Source: CAYVDH01 sp964450355 (GTDB lineage: Bacteria; Bacteroidota; Bacteroidia; NS11-12g; UBA955). Taken from it: a stretch of 18,102 nt of DNA. A model generated the notes under the pieces. It worked only from the letters and a program-made list of their open reading frames with translations, did no database searches and was not told where the DNA came from. The DNA is taken from assembly GCA_964450355.1 (NCBI GenBank), contig CAYVDH010000063.1, positions 1 to 18,102 on the forward strand. The letters run 5' to 3'. Of the stretch, positions 1-7,693 are shown piece after piece; position 1 is the first letter of the stretch, and the number at the start of each line of letters is the position of its first letter. Made by a program: the position numbers and the translations under genes.

Positions 1-57
1 CAATTACTGTACACATTTTAAGAAATATTTAATTAAAAAAGAGAAATTCTTTTTTTG

Positions 58-219
58 CTATTTTAATTTTAATTCCAGAGAATATTTGATGCCAAATAGA
101 TGTGTTCTATTGGCATTGGCATATTCATCGATAAGAAATGGCATCATGGTTTCTAAGACATTCTTATCAATTTTAGTTGTGGCATTGTTAACTAAATATA
201 TCAGTTGTTTTTTTGACAT
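58..219 (-). pseudogene. Cysteine desulfurase (NifS/IscS-like) N-terminal remnant, 53 codons
   Basis: This short reverse-strand frame runs from ATG at 219 to TAG at 58-60. Its translation contains IYLVNNATTKID, then VLETMMPFL, then ANANRTHLFG. These match, in order and spacing, the opening of class V aminotransferase-fold cysteine desulfurases, whose usual pattern is (I/V)YLDNNATT.. D..V...M.P(F/Y).....GN(A/P)SS.H.FG. The normally conserved Asp after YL is Val here. The frame stops about 50 residues in, where the family needs roughly 380-400, so the PLP lysine and the active-site cysteine loop are absent. Weak similarity may continue past the stop for about ten codons (a KK...LI pattern). It is most likely a decayed gene fragment. 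A TAAATTTG promoter-like box lies 9 nt upstream of the ATG, so a retained small protein cannot be excluded. The family match is from memory of the motif, not a search. Confidence 0.6.
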
Positions 220-228
220 CGATTTTTG

Positions 229-236
229 CAAATTTA
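229..236 (-). promoter_or_regulatory. Bacteroidota -7 box (TAAATTTG) before the cysteine desulfurase stub
   Basis: An exact TAnnTTTG match on the reverse strand ends 9 nt before the ATG at 219. No clear -33 TTG partner at the usual spacing was found, so this is a candidate only. Confidence 0.35.
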
Positions 237-366
237 AATCTAAAACTTAAGTATTGAAATAAATCTATTCATATTATTTTTGATGAATAAAATCAATTAC
301 TTTTGATTTTTTGGATAAGTCAAATAAACGAAGTGAAAAGATTTAACTCATACTGTTTATAAAGAA

Positions 367-396
367 AAACCTCGAAAGTTTATGCTTCCGAGGTTT
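367..396 (-). terminator. Hairpin terminator, possibly bidirectional
   Basis: AAACCTCG (367-374) pairs perfectly with CGAGGTTT (389-396). After one mismatch, three more pairs (AAG/CTT) close a TTTATG loop. Read on the reverse strand, the stem is followed by a T-rich run (TTTTTCTTT), which fits intrinsic termination of the lipoprotein gene at 455-883. The forward side is followed by TTTGAATTTT, so it could also act weakly in that direction. Apart from the promoter-like box at 229-236, I see nothing else in the stretch 220-454. Confidence 0.7.
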
Positions 397-454
397 GAAT
401 TTTGAAATCTATTAAGTGTTAGCCTTTTTCAGGTCTAAACATTATATTAATAAA

Positions 455-883
455 TTATTTTTTTTCATATACAACATAACCACTTCTTTTTATTTCTTTA
501 AATTTAAAAAAGAGCAAAATTTTGTTTACTTCTAAATATCCTGTATCTGGTATATTTGAAATTTTAGGTTGCTTTCCATCTAAACCATATTTATTAAGTG
601 AATCATTATTAAATCGATTTGATTCTTGATGAAAAATGATTTTATTGTTGTAAAATTCCCATTTTCCACTTGAAGTATTACCACAATTTATTTGAATGTA
701 TGTAGAATCTGGTTTAATAATTAATGAACTACCTAATACTATTATTTTAGGATTTTTGGCATAACTATTTAATATTCTCCCAAATTTAGTATATTCTTTA
801 CATTTGTATTCACCAATGATGTAATGTAATTTTGTTACTTTGCAAGAAAATAAAAGGATTGAAATTGTAATTAAATATTTCAT
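455..883 (-). CDS. Small lipoprotein of unknown function (142 aa)
   Basis: The N-terminus has a lipoprotein signal: a short basic start (MKY), a hydrophobic stretch, and a lipobox-like LLFSC with the candidate lipidated cysteine at residue 14. The mature part is about 128 residues, rich in Lys, Asn and aromatic residues. It has alternating hydrophobic strands and a GKWEFYNNKIIF segment near the middle, giving a lipocalin-like flavour typical of small Bacteroidota lipoproteins. I do not recognise a named family and assign no function. The ATG at 883 follows a TATTTTTG promoter box by 10 nt. The gene is transcribed alone, divergent from the DUF1653 gene across a 110-nt gap, and ends about 60 nt before the hairpin at 367-396. 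Export and lipidation are inferred from the signal only. Confidence 0.75.
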   Translation of the reverse strand: MKYLITISILLFSCKVTKLHYIIGEYKCKEYTKFGRILNSYAKNPKIIVLGSSLIIKPDSTYIQINCGNTSSGKWEFYNNKIIFHQESNRFNNDSLNKYGLDGKQPKISNIPDTGYLEVNKILLFFKFKEIKRSGYVVYEKK

Positions 884-893
884 TTTTATTTAA

Positions 894-901
894 CAAAAAT
901 A
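894..901 (-). promoter_or_regulatory. Bacteroidota -7 box (TATTTTTG) before the small lipoprotein gene
   Basis: An exact TAnnTTTG match on the reverse strand lies 10 nt upstream of the ATG at 883. It sits in the AT-rich divergent region 884-993. The -33 element is not obvious. Confidence 0.45.
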
Positions 902-993
902 ATAAACATATTGATTAAATTACTATAATATATATACATTGAAATAGTGTTTAAATTGAATACTTGAAAACATAAAATTTAAATTAAGAAAAT

Positions 994-1200
994 ATGATTA
1001 AAGGGAAATACAAACATTACAAAGGCAAAGAATACCAAGTGTTAGATGTTGTTAAACATTCCGAGACTCTTGAAGAACTGGTATTGTATAAACAATTATA
1101 CGGTGACTATAGCTTGTGGGTACGCCCATTATACATGTTTAATGAAGAGATTTTTGTTGATGGAAAATGGGTAAAAAGATTCGAATTAATTGCGGATTAA
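994..1200 (+). CDS. DUF1653 domain protein (68 aa)
   Basis: The whole protein matches the DUF1653 pattern. It opens with GKYKHYKGKEYQVLDVVKHSET, here as residues 4-25, continues LEELVLY (27-33) and LYGDYSLWVRPLYMF (35-49), and ends with an EIFVDGKWVKRFELI-type strand. This is the normal length for the family, which is a small SH3-like beta fold of unknown biochemical role, usually a stand-alone cytoplasmic protein. The ATG at 994 begins directly at the conserved region, so the start is well supported. It is divergent from the small lipoprotein gene. Its last 15 nt overlap the end of the convergent T9SS cargo gene, with no room for a terminator between them. No exact promoter box was found upstream. 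Confidence 0.9.
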   Translation: MIKGKYKHYKGKEYQVLDVVKHSETLEELVLYKQLYGDYSLWVRPLYMFNEEIFVDGKWVKRFELIAD

Positions 1201-4200
1201 ATGAATCACTCCACTGATGTTTTTAATGTTTCTATCGCTGTTTTTTGACTTGATATCTAACAGAAAATAATACACTCCCGTAGGCATTTCTTCACCAGTA
1301 CCATACAATTTGCCATTCCAACATTGAATAGGTAAATAACCATTGTATATTTGAATTCCCCAACGGTTGTATATTCTTATGTAGGCTTCGTCACAACTAG
1401 GGTCTATGCCATCAATATTATAACACTGGTTCAATCCATCCCCATTGGGTGTGAACACATTTGGAATGATTAACGATTCACTTGGGTCGCTGAATATCGG
1501 AACTGATACTGTTTGAGTATCAATGCAACCACTACTGGGGTGCTCCACTTTCAACAACACATTGTATCTCCCAGCTTTTTGATAGATGTGTTCAGGGTTT
1601 TCTTCTTTTTTTATGCCACTAGTATCCCCTAAGTTCCATTCTGGATTTTTATAATTGCTGGATTGATTAGTGAAATTAACATTGTTTTTACACTCTACCA
1701 ATTCATATTTAAAATCAGCAACTGGGCTTTCTAACACTTCAATGGTTACTGAGTCTTTCTCGGAAACGTTGCATGAGAATGAATCAACACTGGTTAATAT
1801 CACTTTATAAAATCCTTTTTGTTTGTAGGTATGTTTAGGACTTCTAGATGTATCTATAGGTGACCCATCGCCAAAATCCCAGAAAAACTTTCTTCCAAAT
1901 TGACTTCGATTAGTAAACGTTACATTTAAATCCTCACAACCTTTTATTGGGTCGGCTGTAAATTTAGCATCCACAATATAAGTGATTTGAAAATCAATTT
2001 TGAATGTAGCATTGCTACATCTTTTACTTAAATTGGTTTTAAATTTGGCATTAGACGACACTGGAAAGCTTTGGTTATTAACACCAGCAACTGCTGGGCA
2101 ACTAGCGCATACACTTTGATACACTACTCCTCTTTTATCAAATCTGGAAGTTCCACCATCCACATGGTCCTCAGTTTCAGGGTCGCCAAAGAAAGTTGCG
2201 TAAAGCAAATTTTGAGCATTTTTATTCAAAATAAATAAATAAAAATCATTGTTGTCTGTTGTTTTTTGAATGGCATTGGCTGTTACTTGTAATCCATTGG
2301 TTGTAAGTCTGTGAAGTGAGCCATCTGAAATGTTGCTACCCCAACCAGAGAAATAGATGTTATCGCATTTATCTACTAAAAAAGCCGAGGGTGAAATTTC
2401 AGGATTATTAGTTCTGTTGCCAAATGTAGTTTGAAGATTGACTACAGCTAAATTAGGAGAAAAACGAGCAATGAATTGGCTGGTATTGTTTACTCCATAT
2501 GCTCCTGCTGTTCGGGTGATGTTGCCTTCGGTTTGGCCTGCAGCATATATTTGACCATTGACATCGATGTCAATAAAATGAATTTGGTCATAGCTCGAAG
2601 TTCCGTAGTAGGTACTGTTAATGAGGTATCCGTTTTCTGTGATTTTTAAAATGTATCCATCAGCTCTGCCTCCGTTAAACGCATTGTTAAATCCATTCAT
2701 AGCAAATAACATGTTGCTGCTTGAAGTTCCTCCTGCTACATATAAAAATGTATCGTAAATTCTAATGGAATAACTAGCGTCATCACCATTACCACCCACA
2801 AATGTGCTGAAACGTAAATTACTTAAATCTGCACTCAAACTGAAAACACATCCATCTTGAGATGTAGATTTTAATGATTGAAATGCATTTTTAACAGGAA
2901 AAGATGAACTGACAGTAGTGGAAGCAACATATATTCTATTGTATTTATCTACAACGATATCGCCTCTAAAATCATCAGCATAATTGTACCTCAATGAAAG
3001 AGTATTCAGTCCATCCTTATTTGCTCCACCCATGAAAGTGCTACCCATAGCTTGTTTGCCATCTTTACTTAATTTAAATACGAAAATATCAGTAGAGCCA
3101 TTGAATGTGGTGTCATATCCTATGGTGTCCATTGGAAAATCTTTGGAATATGTAGTTCCCATTACCAATAAATTATCATCGTTATCTGCTACCAAACTGT
3201 GAGGATATTCGTCTGATTCTCCACCTAGATAAGTACTGTATAACAAATTGGCTCCAGTACTATCAAATTTATTGATACCTATATCACATGCTAAATTTGC
3301 AGGTGCTAATCCATCACCTCCGCCATAAGTAGTTTGAAAAGCCCCTATAGTGACAGGGAAAGGTCCACCATAAGACCCAGTTCCACCATCCACAATGCCA
3401 CCTCCAAACAAATTGGAACGACTATCGTAAGTGCTAGTAAAACCAAAATTATCCCCTACACTTCCACTGTAGCTAGAAAACACTAAAATTGGGTCAATGA
3501 ATAGGTTAATATTGGGGTTGTATTTCCCTAGTTTAAAACTAACTTGGTATTGATTTTCGATTTTTTTCAATTGAAATTCACAGGGAATAAACACTGTGTC
3601 TTTTCCATTCAATTGGAAAGCCATTAATTGATTCTCTGAAATAATTCCAGCATTGGTGTACAGTAATAAATTGTTCTTTTTAAGTTCAACTTTATCTAGA
3701 TATTGATAGTTTAACTTGATATCACTAGGATTAGCACCTGGATGAACAATGAAATTGTGTTTCATGGCATTGATAGAAGACAGCACTTCAAAATCAATGT
3801 TTTGGTACAAATTTTTATAAGTTAATTGTTGGTATTCTCTGACTTCACTAACCCATTTTTTTCTATCTTTTCCTATGTAAAAATTATAATAGGTTTCACT
3901 CTCATAATTAGATACCAATTCAGGTTTTAGTGAATTCACAAACTGGACATCAAAGCGGTGTTGATGCAATTTAAATTGTTTTTTAAATGTTTTATATTGA
4001 TGGTAATGATGCCAAATGCTGTCATATTCTGTTTGATTGACCAAATAAGTGGAGTAGCCTGTATTGGAATAATAGAGCATGCCATTTGGCAATTTTTTAT
4101 AATATTGAACAAATGAGGCTTGTTGACCTTTGTTTTCAAGTAACATGGTTTGAGCTTTAAGTGTTGTTAAGCTGTCATTTAATATTAAAAATGATAAAAT

Positions 4201-4242
4201 AACAACAGCAAAACAGAGTTTAGTATTAGCCCAACAGTACAT
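1186..4242 (-). CDS. T9SS cargo: beta-propeller-like repeats, two PKD domains, gliding-motility C-terminal sorting domain
   Basis: A large secreted protein (1018 aa). Residues 1-30 form a signal peptide (hydrophobic AVVILSFLIL, cleavage near LKA/QT). Residues ~32-250 resemble the N-terminal domain found ahead of propeller repeats in such proteins. Residues ~255-745 contain several SBBP-like blades, each with a (S/A)T(Y/F).GG or similar strand followed by an I.VD..G..Y..G.T strand. Two PKD-type domains follow (~760-837 with WDFGDGSP; ~840-916 with the degenerate WNLGDTSG). The end, ~924-1018, is the type B gliding-motility-associated C-terminal domain: PNVFTPNGDG at 927-936, then IRIYNRWG and PTGVYYF. 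This tail targets proteins to the type IX secretion system, so the product is probably cell-surface or released. I chose ATG at 4242 over an in-frame TTG at 4254, because that TTG lies inside a TATCTTTG promoter box. The biological target is unknown. Confidence 0.93.
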   Translation of the reverse strand: MYCWANTKLCFAVVILSFLILNDSLTTLKAQTMLLENKGQQASFVQYYKKLPNGMLYYSNTGYSTYLVNQTEYDSIWHHYHQYKTFKKQFKLHQHRFDVQFVNSLKPELVSNYESETYYNFYIGKDRKKWVSEVREYQQLTYKNLYQNIDFEVLSSINAMKHNFIVHPGANPSDIKLNYQYLDKVELKKNNLLLYTNAGIISENQLMAFQLNGKDTVFIPCEFQLKKIENQYQVSFKLGKYNPNINLFIDPILVFSSYSGSVGDNFGFTSTYDSRSNLFGGGIVDGGTGSYGGPFPVTIGAFQTTYGGGDGLAPANLACDIGINKFDSTGANLLYSTYLGGESDEYPHSLVADNDDNLLVMGTTYSKDFPMDTIGYDTTFNGSTDIFVFKLSKDGKQAMGSTFMGGANKDGLNTLSLRYNYADDFRGDIVVDKYNRIYVASTTVSSSFPVKNAFQSLKSTSQDGCVFSLSADLSNLRFSTFVGGNGDDASYSIRIYDTFLYVAGGTSSSNMLFAMNGFNNAFNGGRADGYILKITENGYLINSTYYGTSSYDQIHFIDIDVNGQIYAAGQTEGNITRTAGAYGVNNTSQFIARFSPNLAVVNLQTTFGNRTNNPEISPSAFLVDKCDNIYFSGWGSNISDGSLHRLTTNGLQVTANAIQKTTDNNDFYLFILNKNAQNLLYATFFGDPETEDHVDGGTSRFDKRGVVYQSVCASCPAVAGVNNQSFPVSSNAKFKTNLSKRCSNATFKIDFQITYIVDAKFTADPIKGCEDLNVTFTNRSQFGRKFFWDFGDGSPIDTSRSPKHTYKQKGFYKVILTSVDSFSCNVSEKDSVTIEVLESPVADFKYELVECKNNVNFTNQSSNYKNPEWNLGDTSGIKKEENPEHIYQKAGRYNVLLKVEHPSSGCIDTQTVSVPIFSDPSESLIIPNVFTPNGDGLNQCYNIDGIDPSCDEAYIRIYNRWGIQIYNGYLPIQCWNGKLYGTGEEMPTGVYYFLLDIKSKNSDRNIKNISGVIHLIRN

Positions 4243-4251
4243 GTTTAATAA

Positions 4252-4259
4252 CAAAGATA
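4252..4259 (-). promoter_or_regulatory. Bacteroidota -7 box (TATCTTTG) before the T9SS cargo gene
   Basis: An exact TAnnTTTG match on the reverse strand ends 9 nt before the ATG at 4242. It contains the in-frame TTG that would otherwise extend the gene, which argues against the longer start. TTG trinucleotides lie upstream, but not at a convincing -33 spacing. Confidence 0.55.
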
Positions 4260-4314
4260 CAATTTTTAGTCAAAAAGTTGCATCAACAAACAATATTTTA
4301 CTGAAAAATAAACT

Positions 4315-4322
4315 TACTTTTG
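4315..4322 (+). promoter_or_regulatory. Bacteroidota -7 box (TACTTTTG) before lysS
   Basis: An exact TAnnTTTG match ends 25 nt upstream of the lysS ATG, leaving a leader of roughly 20 nt. No clear -33 TTG was found at standard spacing. It lies in the divergent region shared with the T9SS cargo gene. Confidence 0.5.
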
Positions 4323-4347
4323 CAGAATAATAAAGACTCAACAAGAT

Positions 4348-5853
4348 ATGTCTGAACTGAACGAATTACAATTAATAAGAAGAGAAAAGCTTAATGAAAT
4401 TAAAGCTTTGGGGATTGAAGCATACCCTGCCGAAATGTGGAATGTAAATACTACTTCTACTGCCATTTTGGATGAATTTAATGCTGAATTAAACAATTTT
4501 CAAGAGGTGAGCATTGCAGGAAGAATAATGAGTTTACAGCCTAAGGGTAAGGTTTGTTTTGCTAAAATTCAAGATCATGTAGGACGTATTCAATTGTACA
4601 TTGGAAGAGATAATGTTTGTCCTGAAGAAGACAAAACATTATTTGACAAATTGGTGCTACACTTGTTAGATATTGGAGATTTTATAGGTGTAACTGGCGA
4701 AGTATTTGTTACCAAAACAGGAGAAACTACCATCAGGGTTAAAACAATCAAATTGCTTTCAAAATCACTTAATCCTTTGCCAATTGTAAAAGAAAAAGAT
4801 GGCGTGTTGTACGATGCTTTTACTGACCCTGAATTGAGATACAGGATGAGGTATGTGGACTTAATTGTGAATTCGCAAGTAAAAGAAACGTTCATTAAAA
4901 GAACTAAAGTAGTTCAGTCGTTAAGAAATACATTCAACTCAAGCGGTTACATTGAAGTGGAAACACCAATTCTTCAATCTATTCATGGAGGAGCTGCTGC
5001 ACGACCATTTAAAACACATCACAATGCATTGGATATTCCTTTGTTTTTAAGAATTGCCAACGAATTGTATCTTAAAAGATTAATAGTTGGAGGCTTTGAA
5101 GGTGTATATGAATTTGCCAAAAATTTCAGAAACGAAGGCGTTGACAGAACACATAATCCAGAATTTACTGGGCTTGAAATTTATGTAGCCTACAAAGATT
5201 ACAATTGGATGATGGATTATACAGAAACCATGATAGAAAATGTAGCCATGGATGTAAACGGAAGCACTGAAGTTCAAGTGGAAGATAAAATAATTAGTTT
5301 TGCTAAACCATACAAAAGAATTACCATGTTTGATGCCATCAAAGAACACACTGGAATTGATGTATCATTAATGAGTGAAGAACAACTTAGGGATACATGC
5401 AAACAACTAGGAATTCACACTGATAACAGTATGGGAAAAGGCAAATTAATTGATGAACTATTTGGTGAAAAATGTGAAAAACATTGCATACAACCTACTT
5501 TTATTATTGATTACCCAATTGAAATGAGCCCATTGACCAAAAAACATAGAAGTAAGGAAGGTTTAGTAGAAAGATTTGAATTGTACGTCAATGGCAAAGA
5601 AATAGCAAATGCTTACACTGAGTTGAACGACCCGATAGATCAAAGAGAGCGATTTGAAGAACAATTAAAACTTGCAGGCAGAGGTGATGATGAAGCCATG
5701 CCATTAGATGAAGATTTTCTTAGAGCCTTGGAATACGGAATGCCTCCTACATCTGGCTTAGGGATTGGAATTGACAGATTAACCATGTTGATGACAAATC
5801 AAAGCAGTATTCAGGAAGTGTTGTTCTTCCCTCAAATGAGACCAGAAAATTAA
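4348..5853 (+). CDS. lysS: Lysyl-tRNA synthetase, class II
   Basis: Charges tRNA-Lys with lysine using ATP, in the cytoplasm; essential for translation. It opens with the usual N-terminal helix (LIRREKLNEIKALGIEAYP, 9-27). An anticodon-binding OB-fold follows at ~52-140 (VSIAGRIMSLQPKGKVCFAKI). The class II catalytic core has motif 1 around IEVETPILQ (202-210), motif 2 at FRNEG...HNPEFT (260-274) and motif 3 at GLGIGIDRL (470-478). The C-terminus FFPQMRPEN is also typical. At 501 aa it is close to the classic bacterial length (about 505) and complete. The ATG at 4348 gives the expected MSELNEL start. The gene stands alone with a promoter box upstream. Its stop codon overlaps the convergent DUF2807 gene by 4 nt. 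Confidence 0.97.
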   Translation: MSELNELQLIRREKLNEIKALGIEAYPAEMWNVNTTSTAILDEFNAELNNFQEVSIAGRIMSLQPKGKVCFAKIQDHVGRIQLYIGRDNVCPEEDKTLFDKLVLHLLDIGDFIGVTGEVFVTKTGETTIRVKTIKLLSKSLNPLPIVKEKDGVLYDAFTDPELRYRMRYVDLIVNSQVKETFIKRTKVVQSLRNTFNSSGYIEVETPILQSIHGGAAARPFKTHHNALDIPLFLRIANELYLKRLIVGGFEGVYEFAKNFRNEGVDRTHNPEFTGLEIYVAYKDYNWMMDYTETMIENVAMDVNGSTEVQVEDKIISFAKPYKRITMFDAIKEHTGIDVSLMSEEQLRDTCKQLGIHTDNSMGKGKLIDELFGEKCEKHCIQPTFIIDYPIEMSPLTKKHRSKEGLVERFELYVNGKEIANAYTELNDPIDQRERFEEQLKLAGRGDDEAMPLDEDFLRALEYGMPPTSGLGIGIDRLTMLMTNQSSIQEVLFFPQMRPEN

Positions 5854-6578
5854 TTTTTAATTATTTTGCCACTGCCTAATGTTTTTAGGTCAATAGTAGT
5901 ATTAGGATTTTTACTGTAATAAGTATTACCTGTGCCATAGGAGATGATTTTAAGAACATTGTTGGCATCTACATAATTATCAGCTTTGCTGAAGGTAGTT
6001 AAGTAACAGTCATCAGTAATTAACTGTCTGCAATCAACAAAACTAATGTCATCTACAGATGCAGAATATAGGTAAGAACTACCTTTTAAAATGATACCAC
6101 CAGTATTTTGAGCATCGATGTACACATCGTTTATTTGGATGTTGAGGTTAACATTTTCTAATCCATTGTGTTTAATGTCTATTCGTTTTTGATTGATGGT
6201 ATCGTTGTTGTAAAATTTAGCAGAACCTAATACAGTTAAATGGGTAATTTCTTTGAAATATATGACTACTTTTTGTCTTATTTTTAACTTTCTTACCCAA
6301 TTGAATTTATTTTCATTGATGATAAATAACTCTCCATTTTTCACTTTGGTAGTGTATCCATCAATGACATTTTTACCAGCAGTAATTTCAATCTGACCTT
6401 CTTTAGTTGAATCTTGTATTAATTCTATATCGAATTTTTCACCAGCTTGAATTTTAGTAAAACTCTCCACTTTTCTAGATTTTGTAGTTTCAGGACCATA
6501 TGATTTAAACAAATCATCACCGTGTTTACAAGCAGTAATACTCAACAATACTAACGATATAATGATTACTATTCTCAT
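5850..6578 (-). CDS. DUF2807 'head GIN' lipoprotein
   Basis: A 242-aa predicted lipoprotein. Residues 1-17 form a lipoprotein signal with lipobox SITAC (Cys17). The mature region from about residue 40 fits the DUF2807 (putative auto-transporter adhesin, head GIN) pattern. It begins with VESFTKIQAGEKFDIELIQ, continues with an E(I)TAGKNVIDGYTTKVKNGELFI-type segment, then shows repeated short strands with 'LTVLGSAKFYN' and 'IDLKTLGSGKI' turns, as expected for a right-handed beta-solenoid. The family is very common in Bacteroidota, and its molecular function is not established. The ATG overlaps the TGA of the upstream PagL-like gene (shared ATGA at 6575-6578), so translational coupling is likely. 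The stop overlaps convergent lysS by 4 nt. Outer-membrane or periplasmic location is inferred from the lipobox. Confidence 0.85.
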   Translation of the reverse strand: MRIVIIISLVLLSITACKHGDDLFKSYGPETTKSRKVESFTKIQAGEKFDIELIQDSTKEGQIEITAGKNVIDGYTTKVKNGELFIINENKFNWVRKLKIRQKVVIYFKEITHLTVLGSAKFYNNDTINQKRIDIKHNGLENVNLNIQINDVYIDAQNTGGIILKGSSYLYSASVDDISFVDCRQLITDDCYLTTFSKADNYVDANNVLKIISYGTGNTYYSKNPNTTIDLKTLGSGKIIKN

Positions 6579-7663
6579 TGATAAAAAGGGCTTTTAAATC
6601 GGTATCCTGCATTCCACTGAAAATAATCAGCTACTGCAAGATGAGATTTTAATCGTGTTTGTAAATTGATGTTTTTGTTGAAGAAATAATTAAATCCTAT
6701 GGAAAAATATACAGCTTTTTTGTATTGGTTAGGGCGGTATAAATAGGTGCCTAAATCACTAACAATTGCAAGTCTGCCAAAGATAAATTCATGTCCAACT
6801 TTTAAAGCAATTTCGGTTTGTTTGGAGAGTTTTACATTGTCTAATGAACTAGGTTGGAATTTAAAGTAAGGATATGTTTTGTCGAAATAAACATCTAAAC
6901 CCGCTCTCCAATTTCTTGTTTCATTGTACTTGAAATAATGAAGTAAGCTAGTAGTAATGATTGTAAATCTTCTGGTGTCAGCCACAGATATTTCTTTATT
7001 GGCAATACCTACATTGAATTCTATGCCATTATCAGGAAACAATTTAGGTAGTGGTTTAAAATCTATTTGGTTATAGGTCTTAATTTTTTTATTGAAACCA
7101 AACACAAAATGAGCAAGATTAATTCCTAAATTTGGTCTTTTAAAATTGCCGTTACTGTAATGAGTTATACCAATTCCGGTGATTAAAGACAAGGAGTTAG
7201 AAACATCAAAATGGGCTTTGTACATCAATTGAATATTTCCATTTAAATGTGAGCCGATGGCTTTATTTTTTCTGTTGCTGATTAAATCATAAGGTTTTGT
7301 CAGGTAGCCTATTCCACTGCCAAATCTGAGGGTGCTTTGAAAATGTTTTCTTTTTTTTAAGTTGGCTTCCACATGAATGTGCCAAGCGTAAACATCTCCA
7401 TTTAATTGTTTATCTCCTAAGTTAAAATAAGAAATACCTGTGCCCCAACGCAAATGTCTGTAATTAGTATCTGATTGCGCCCATCGAGTAAAATTACTGC
7501 TGTAAATCAATTCAAAACCCAAGGTATGCGCTTCCATATTTGCCATGTATTCTCTATGGGCAATTAAAAAACCAGGCATAAGATTAAATTGAATGCTGCG
7601 GTCTAATTGACCATGAGCCAATGAATTGAAAAATAATAAGGATATGATGAAAACCTTTTTCAA
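6575..7663 (-). CDS. Acyloxyacyl hydrolase, PagL-like (lipid A 3-O-deacylase family)
   Basis: A 362-aa outer-membrane protein. Residues 1-19 form a signal peptide (FIISLLFFNSLAHGQ). The rest alternates short aromatic-ended strands, as in a beta-barrel. The key evidence is GIGITHYSNGNFKRPNLGIN at ~163-182, which matches the PagL active-site strand (HYSNaG...PN.G.N) and gives candidate catalytic His168 and Ser170 with Asn171. Family members remove an ester-linked acyl chain from lipid A at the outer membrane. It is longer than Proteobacterial PagL (about 150-190 aa), as is usual for Bacteroidota relatives, so the substrate is inferred. No in-frame ATG precedes the signal peptide. TTG at 7663 is the only sensible start and follows a TATTTTTG promoter box by 7 nt. 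It lies 30 nt downstream of the DUF4249 gene and overlaps the DUF2807 gene by 4 nt. Confidence 0.78.
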   Translation of the reverse strand: MKKVFIISLLFFNSLAHGQLDRSIQFNLMPGFLIAHREYMANMEAHTLGFELIYSSNFTRWAQSDTNYRHLRWGTGISYFNLGDKQLNGDVYAWHIHVEANLKKRKHFQSTLRFGSGIGYLTKPYDLISNRKNKAIGSHLNGNIQLMYKAHFDVSNSLSLITGIGITHYSNGNFKRPNLGINLAHFVFGFNKKIKTYNQIDFKPLPKLFPDNGIEFNVGIANKEISVADTRRFTIITTSLLHYFKYNETRNWRAGLDVYFDKTYPYFKFQPSSLDNVKLSKQTEIALKVGHEFIFGRLAIVSDLGTYLYRPNQYKKAVYFSIGFNYFFNKNINLQTRLKSHLAVADYFQWNAGYRFKSPFYQ

Positions 7664-7670
7664 CAGGTTT

Positions 7671-7678
7671 CAAAAATA
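7671..7678 (-). promoter_or_regulatory. Bacteroidota -7 box (TATTTTTG) before the PagL-like gene
   Basis: An exact TAnnTTTG match in the 30-nt gap between the DUF4249 and PagL-like genes ends 7 nt before the TTG start. It would allow the PagL-like and DUF2807 genes to be transcribed separately from the receptor pair. Confidence 0.45.
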
Positions 7679-7693
7679 CACATTTTACTTGAA

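Noticed and set aside
419..442. A reverse-strand frame reading MFRPEKG then stop, resembling the C-terminal tail of lysyl-tRNA synthetase.
   Set aside because: It is only seven codons with an in-frame stop close upstream. Similarity to the lysS end is too short to mean anything.
4243..4254. An upstream TTG start for the T9SS cargo gene, adding four residues.
   Set aside because: The TTG is part of a TATCTTTG promoter box, and ATG at 4242 gives a normal signal peptide.
4590..4895. A 101-codon reverse-strand open frame within lysS.
   Set aside because: It is a shadow of the lysS OB-fold coding region. The translation has no family resemblance and lysS is unambiguous.
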